Of a DNA stretch of 64,000 nt, positions 58,700 to 64,000 are shown piece by piece. The position numbers and the translations under genes are program-made. Numbering within the stretch: the first letter of the stretch is position 1; each line of letters starts with the position of its first letter. Source of the DNA: Silene latifolia (taxonomy: Eukaryota > Streptophyta > Magnoliopsida > Caryophyllales > Caryophyllaceae); assembly GCF_048544455.1 (NCBI RefSeq), contig NC_133526.1, forward strand, positions 202,001 through 266,000, written 5' to 3'. The notes under the pieces were generated by a model that saw nothing but the letters and a program-made list of their open reading frames with translations, searched no databases and was not told the origin of the DNA.

Positions 58700-61285
58700 T
58701 TAGTGAGGAGCTGAAGCTATCTGAGACACCGAGTGACCCTGGTGACGACCGCCCACCCCCTATGCCTGTCGCTGCTCATCATTAGCAGCGATACCCGCAT
58801 CCTCTTCAAATGGGCAACCCAAATAGCTTCCCTAGCACCTCGCTTTGGCCTCGCTTCATCACCGCCCCCTCATTCTATCGCCTTCCTCCTTGGCGCCTTA
58901 GCCTTCTCAAGAAGAGCGACTCTCTCCGCGGCCGCCTCTTTCTCAACCTTCGCCCTCACCACCTCCCCGGGCCTTCTCCGCCATGGCTTTCTCCTTAGCC
59001 GCAAGCTTATCGTCAAGCTCCTCATATCTCTGTCCCACGGAAAGGAACCGTCAACAGGAAAAGCTCCCGATCACTTCCCTAGCAGCTCCTTCGGCCAGTC
59101 CCGAATTCAGCGCACAAATTGGGAAGCATGACGGTTTGGAGCATCTCAATGTCCGCCTCCTTCTGCTTGATGATGGCCTCTTTGCCCCGAACCACCTCCG
59201 ACTGGGCCTTAAACAGGCCCTCGGACTCGTTCCTCTGCTGAAGATAGAGGTCGGCACGCCCCTGAACAAGGTTACATTTCTCCGACAGCTTCACAGCTTC
59301 GGCTGCCGCAGCCTCGGCCTTCGCTCTCTCAGCGAGGACCTCCTTTTCAGCGTCCTCCCGAGTTTTCTCGCCAAGAGCGCCTTCTCGCATCTCCCCTAAG
59401 CGTCCGCTCATTGAGGAGATCCACTTTGCCGACACAGACCACCGCTTAGTGACATCACGCTCATGAACGGCGCGAGCCACGCTTTCTCCCCGCTCCTTAA
59501 GACGAGCACCGGTGGCCACGTGCCACCTTGCCGCCTCCCCTAATTAGCTTCGTGCCTTCCTCTATAAGTCGGGAGACTAAGCCTTCTGGGATGAAGAGAC
59601 GGTGGTAACAATTTGCCCACCAACCTGCGGATGGGAGGAGGAAGCCTTCTGGGATGAAGGGTTGACGGTGGTGCCTCGATCACCAACCTGCGCAGAGGTC
59701 CCCTCCACCTGCTGCCCAATAAGAGCAGAAGCCGGTTGCGGCTGGCCTACAAAAATTTAATAAAGACATCAGTATCAACATTGACTTACCAGAAACCTAT
59801 CATCAGGAGCACCTAATGGCACGGCTAAAATTAAGCCGCAAGCTAGATAGGTACCATGCTTGCCTTCTTGGCCGGGGACTTCTCCTTGCCAAGAGAGACT
59901 GTCCCTTTCCTCTTACGGATGAGGGAAGATTCCTCCTCATCGGAGTCCCCATCAAGAATATCAACAACCTCCACCGTCTGCTTCTTAGGAGGAGGGGTAG
60001 GAGTTGGAGCCGGTGTCGACGCATTCACCGTCGAAGGAACTGTTTTCCGCGTTCGACGCACGACACCGCTAATAACCTTCGCCTGGGCCTCCTCCCTGCT
60101 CAAGCTCTTCAGCCGCTGCTCCATAAGATCATTCGGCGACGTCCTACGGTCATGAGCTGAAGCCTTGGGGTGCAAGTTAGCAACGGTTCCATCTTTGTGC
60201 AGCCCCATTCTCCGAAGAAAATCCTCAGACAAGTCCTTTCCAAAGTGGTCTGCGAAAGAAACAAAGCAAGAGTTAGGGTAAGGGAAATAAATCAAAACCG
60301 AGAAACAAGAGCTTTAAGAGTGGCGATGGGCCTCACACCGACCCAACTCACCCTGTGCTAGGGCCGGTATGAGGCCGACGTGGCAGAGCGGCTCATCCTG
60401 AAGGATGATCTGCGTCGGGGGAATCCACCTTTTCGGCACCCCATTCCTGTCCACCTCAAAAAGCCTCATCGCCAGCTTCTCATCCTCCGTAAGAAGGACC
60501 TTGCTGGCGTCCATCTTAAGATGCTTCCGGCTGACCCATCTGTCATGCTCCGCCTTAGTCTCACACCGCAAATTAACTCGGTGCTGGAAGGAACGGGGCA
60601 GCGGATAGTCATCCGGCACCTTAACGTACACCCACCGACCTTGCCAGTCCTTGCAAGAGGAAAGTTTGTCAACAGAGACATAACCCTGCTCCATCTGCAC
60701 ACTATACCATCCGGCGCGGCCAGAGATCGATGGTTTGAGATAATGAAGCCGGCGGAATAGATTCACCGTTGGAGCCTCTCCCTTGAAGAGACAAAGCCAG
60801 ACAAAACCAATTATGGTTCGCATAGCCAACGGATGCAGTTGGGCAACGGCAACGTTCATGGCTCTTATTATGGCCATTACGTACCCATTCAGAGGAAACC
60901 GAAGCCCGAACTCCAAATGCCGCATATACACACCGGTACAGCCCGGTGGAGGACAACAGACGGCCTGACCCTCCTCGGGGATGACAATTTTGTATCCCCT
61001 TCCAAAGAAAAAATGGCCCTCGAAAAGTTTCCCGCCAGAACAACTGGCAAACTTGTGGGACCAAGCACGGTCGAGGCGGATTTTACAGACATAGCCGTGA
61101 TCCATGACGAATTGTCTCCCCTCACAAGGACGAGGCCATTCCGCTTCGTCACCAAAATCATCACCAAAATCGCCATAGGAGTCAGAGTCCTCCCATTCCT
61201 CAAGAATTTGAGGATCAACTTCAGGAGAAGGAGACCTAGGGCCCCCCGACGCGGGTTTACTAGGTCCAGCATCAGCAGAAGACAT
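58700..61285 (-). other. Antisense gene of retroelement copy B, PF04195-like (fossil)
   Basis: On the minus strand from about 61285 (MSSADAGPSKPASGGPRSPS). The same order as copy A: acidic N-terminus, PF04195-like domain (FGLRFPLNGYVMAIIRAMNV, IGFVWLCLFKGEAPTVNLFR), DLSEDFLRRMGLHKDGTV, Lys-rich linker with TPTPPPKKQTVEVVDILDGD, then coiled-coil-like sequence. The long first block is better preserved than the rest. Degenerate overall. Confidence 0.72.
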
Positions 61286-61478
61286 GTTCACAACGAATCT
61301 AACGAAATAAAAGAAAATTTGTTTGATTACCTTGAAGAAATACACTCGCCGGATCGAAGACCGAAGATTGGAAGAAAACAAAGCCCTTGAAAGTTTAGAG
61401 AGATGAAGATTTTGGGAGAAAATTTTCGAAAATTTGAAGAAATGAAAGTAATGGCCAAAATCACGGAATAAACTGCCC

Positions 61479-61486
61479 TATTTATA
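61479..61486 (-). promoter_or_regulatory. TATA box for the antisense gene, copy B
   Basis: TATAAATA on the minus strand inside CCCTATAAATAGGGC, about 195 bp upstream of the antisense start; same position as in copy A. Confidence 0.6.
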
Positions 61487-61979
61487 GGGAAAAGCCCACA
61501 AAGAGGGACCAATCAGGGCACAGCCCATGAAGCGTCAACCAATCAGCAAGCGGACACGTGTCAGACATGCAACCACGGAATGTCAATCGTTGCAACAGTT
61601 GAATGTCAATCAATGCTACAGTTACCAAGCGTATTCAACACGCCCATTCACATCTCTTCGCCTGTTCATCTTCCACACCAAATTCCTAGGCACCCGCTCT
61701 CCGCCGGCCACATGATCAACCAAGCCAGGGAGCACCGGCCGGGGGCAATCAGAAATAACCGGCACTCTCAGTCCTGGTCTCGGCCGGCATCACATTCTTT
61801 CCCACATCGGATACCCTTTACGCATCCATGTGGAGGGGGGATATAGTAGGCCTACGAATGATCAAGCCGATGCATCAGAAGAAGCCGACGCGGATAATTT
61901 TTGCATAACACTTGCGCAGAATATACACTCAACATACATCGGAGCCCATGCCACGGCATAGACTACGCTGGGGGCAAAT

Positions 61980-62544
61980 TGATGGGGCATATTCTCGCAC
62001 CGACCGACAAGTCAACATATTGAGCAAGGTCAAGGGTATCCACAAAGAAAGTCAACGACTTAAACATAATTAGCCGATGGGGCCCGTCGGCTGTCACACT
62101 GGTCCCGGCCAGACAATCGCCAAATGGGACACAAATCCGCGTACTCATATCCAAGGCCCTCGGCGAGCTCGCCACAGTCCATCGGCCGAGGGTACAAATC
62201 TCTTTTCACCGATAGCCACTTGGCCACCCGCCACTACGTGACAAAAGGTGAATGCCTATAAATACTCCTCAACCTCCATTGAGGAAAGGATCCACAAATT
62301 GACCTAATAACCACTATTCATCTGGTATTATCTTCCTTATCTCTCTACAATACACTCTTAGCCAAGTAACAACAACTTCTCTCTAAGTTTACTGACTTGA
62401 GCGTCGGAGTGAGTACGCTCGGCCAAAGCCGAGCCCTCAGTTTGTTAATCGTTTCAGGAGACCGCAAGGAGGATTCAAGCAAGGACATCATTCAACTAGC
62501 TACGAGTGGTATCAAACATCTGCTCTGGAATTACACCCGGAACA
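61980..62544 (+). repeat. Right LTR of retroelement copy B
   Basis: 565 bp, preceded by the polypurine-like GCTGGGGGCAAAT. Its second half is identical by eye to the left LTR; the differences cluster in the first half. Confidence 0.93.
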
Positions 62545-62549
62545 AAGTT

Positions 62550-63498
62550 ATTTAAGGAATAATAGGCAATATGCAAATATAGACCTTGGATCAAATTGGT
62601 TGGGTTGAGGATCAGTATCGGATCATCTATTTAGCTGAAGATTGAATACGACTTGAGTAGTTCGATCTAGGCGGTTTTGCCAAGGGTATAATAGTAAGGC
62701 CCTGCAAAAGGAAATTGCATTATGTAATTTTGAGAAGTAGATCACAACCACAAATAGGATTATACATCCAATTGTACCATAAGCATGGTACAACCAAGTA
62801 TAAGAATTCGAGCTTATGTGTATTCTTTCTGAGCTAATTTAAAGTTCATGTTTTTAATGTGTAAATGGATGAACTCAATACTTTCTAATAGCTCATATTC
62901 TTTAACATAAAGCTCGGATACTTTATCACAAAGCTCAGATTTTACACCGTACAACATATACAACTGGTTGTATAGTCCATGAATTGGATCACAACAGTCG
63001 AGACCATGTCTTTTGTTTGTAAACTAAATACTCCCTGGTGATTAAGAATATAAAAGGTCAGCAAATAGGGTCACTCACAGAAGTAATCTCATTTCTCTAG
63101 AGAGAACACAATTGCCATATTCCACTGCCACTGCCACAATGACTAGACCCGTACATCATAACCCTATAAAAATTTCGAAATTCAACATGCCCTGTTCACA
63201 ATGAACCAAACTTTTGCTCATTGTTAAATCGTAATTTCAATATAGCGAAATACAACATTGTTTCACTAAAAGAACTAGCAGTGAACATTTTTTGCAAATT
63301 GGAAGATCAAAAGCTATCATAAGACTCGAGCCAATTACGCTACAACTTACATCTAATGTAGCACGATTCACGAGTACTTCTAAACCTAATACCACGGGCT
63401 TGTTACCACTCATGTCACACAAACTTCACTGCTTCTCTTATTAATTTTGGCGCTCTTGTTCGAATTGTTGTTGATGAATAAAAACCCTTGCTTTAAAA
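62550..63498. other. Spacer between retroelement copy B and PPR copy 5
   Basis: No gene seen. Near 62607 the phrase TTGGTTGGGTTGAGGATCAG resembles the outer flanks of PPR copies 2 and 3 (33851, 44227), marking a probable edge of the duplicated block. AAAGCTCGGATACTTTATCA / AAAGCTCAGATTTTAC is a small local repeat (62911-62945). Near 63333-63375 the sequence matches the 3' spacer of the other PPR copies (ACATCTAATGTAGCACGA). Confidence 0.55.
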
Positions 63499-64000
63499 TC
63501 AATTAGGGCAAACCCGCTTAAGTAACTCCTCAAGCCCAGGAGTAACATTAATGCCATCTTCCTTTATCCTTTCACGCATATCAGGCACCGTTTTCTTAGC
63601 ATCCACACAAGTCTCAAGGAGCCATAAATAGGCTTTTATGTCCAAGGCCTGAGCTCTCTTTAATAGCTGGCAAAATTTCTCTAGACCACCAACATCTTTC
63701 CGATCTTTGAAGTGCTGGAAGCAAGGATCAAGCTTCGAAGCAAGTGGTTTCCATTTGGAAACAATGGCAGCCTCCATATGTTCCAATGCACGCTCCGTCT
63801 GACCTTTCCCGAAGTAGTAATTCATGAATTCGACATGTGGAAAACGTAATACATTTCCTGCTTTCTTTGTAGCATCTTTTAGCAAAAGGTCGGCCTCTTC
63901 AAGCATGTCGTGCCTCAAGTACGCACCTATTAAAACAGCCGGTACAATGTCATTATAATTCGTGCAGGTTGACTCCCACTCGCGGAAATAATTTTCGAGG
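63499..64000 (-). CDS. PPR cluster copy 5, C-terminal part of exon 2; runs off the right edge
   Basis: An open frame from the window edge to the stop at 63499, equivalent to the last 167 codons of copy 1 exon 2. It shows ENYFREWEST, VPAVLIGAYLRHDMLEEADL, FMNYYF-like EFMNYYFGKGQTERALEHME, AAIVSKWKPLASKLDPCFQH and the end KRVCPN. It keeps the 67 bp lost in copy 4, so it is not a piece of that copy. Whether the gene is whole cannot be judged here. Confidence 0.88.
   Translation of the reverse strand, partial: LENYFREWESTCTNYNDIVPAVLIGAYLRHDMLEEADLLLKDATKKAGNVLRFPHVEFMNYYFGKGQTERALEHMEAAIVSKWKPLASKLDPCFQHFKDRKDVGGLEKFCQLLKRAQALDIKAYLWLLETCVDAKKTVPDMRERIKEDGINVTPGLEELLKRVCPN

Larger units (their letters stand above)
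54227..62544 (+). mobile_element. Tat-lineage Ty3/gypsy LTR element, copy B, both LTRs present (fossil)
   Basis: An 8.3-kb element is flanked by the 5-bp target duplication AAGTT (54222-54226 and 62545-62549). Parts: left LTR 54227-54789, primer site from 54792, gag and protease region about 54898-57016, tandem-repeat zone about 57335-58030, antisense gene region about 58700-61285 (minus), polypurine tract, right LTR 61980-62544. It is structurally complete for its family, with no polymerase or integrase. The reading frames are broken, with several breaks. The two LTRs differ at roughly 25 positions in 563 by hand comparison, suggesting an insertion in the low millions of years; this is uncertain. 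Confidence 0.92.

Noticed and set aside
45871-62544. Treating the two LTR elements as possibly active autonomous elements
   Set aside because: No reverse transcriptase, RNase H or integrase was recognised in either copy, one lacks an LTR, and both are broken.

Overview
The window is nuclear DNA from a flowering plant. It has spliced genes with GT/AG introns, AT-rich intergenic DNA, an NAF1 and a NOMO homologue with plant-type sequence, a five-member PPR gene cluster, and many plant transposons. The abundance of Stowaway MITEs with ends like CTCCCTCCGTCCCAATC, together with Tat-lineage LTR elements, fits a Caryophyllales eudicot (for example a Silene or chenopod relative). That placement is inference only.

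Layout. Positions 1-13305 (minus) hold the first 17 exons of NOMO, an ER membrane protein of the multipass translocon; the 3' half lies outside the window. Its introns carry a Tourist MITE, a decayed LINE and a Mutator-type MITE. Positions 13306-18658 are intergenic, with a degenerate array of about 300-bp repeats and a 5'-truncated LINE. Positions 18659-22092 (plus) hold NAF1, the H/ACA snoRNP assembly factor, in three exons.

From 22617 to the right edge there are five tandem copies, all on the minus strand, of a two-exon mitochondrial-type P-class PPR gene. Copies 1, 2 and 3 look intact. Copy 4 is broken and split by a retroelement. Copy 5 is cut by the window edge. Copies 3 and 4 are each preceded on their left by a relic of the NAF1 3' end, so the duplicated block was NAF1 tail plus PPR gene. 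Two unrelated small genes sit among the copies: a basic plant-specific protein of unknown function (28789-29589, plus) and a small C2-domain protein (35203-35694, plus).

Mobile DNA fills the gaps and shows well-preserved insertion footprints: three Mutator-type MITEs of one family with 9-bp target duplications, a MULE with long inverted repeats, three hAT elements (one carrying two nested MITEs), a Helitron whose empty site is visible in a paralogous intron, a tRNA-related SINE, an unclassified retroposon with a 17-bp target duplication, and several Stowaways. Positions 45871-62544 are dominated by two copies of a Tat-lineage (Ty3/gypsy) LTR element. It has gag and protease regions, no visible polymerase or integrase, an internal tandem-repeat array, and an antisense gene with its own TATA box. 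Both copies are broken fossils.
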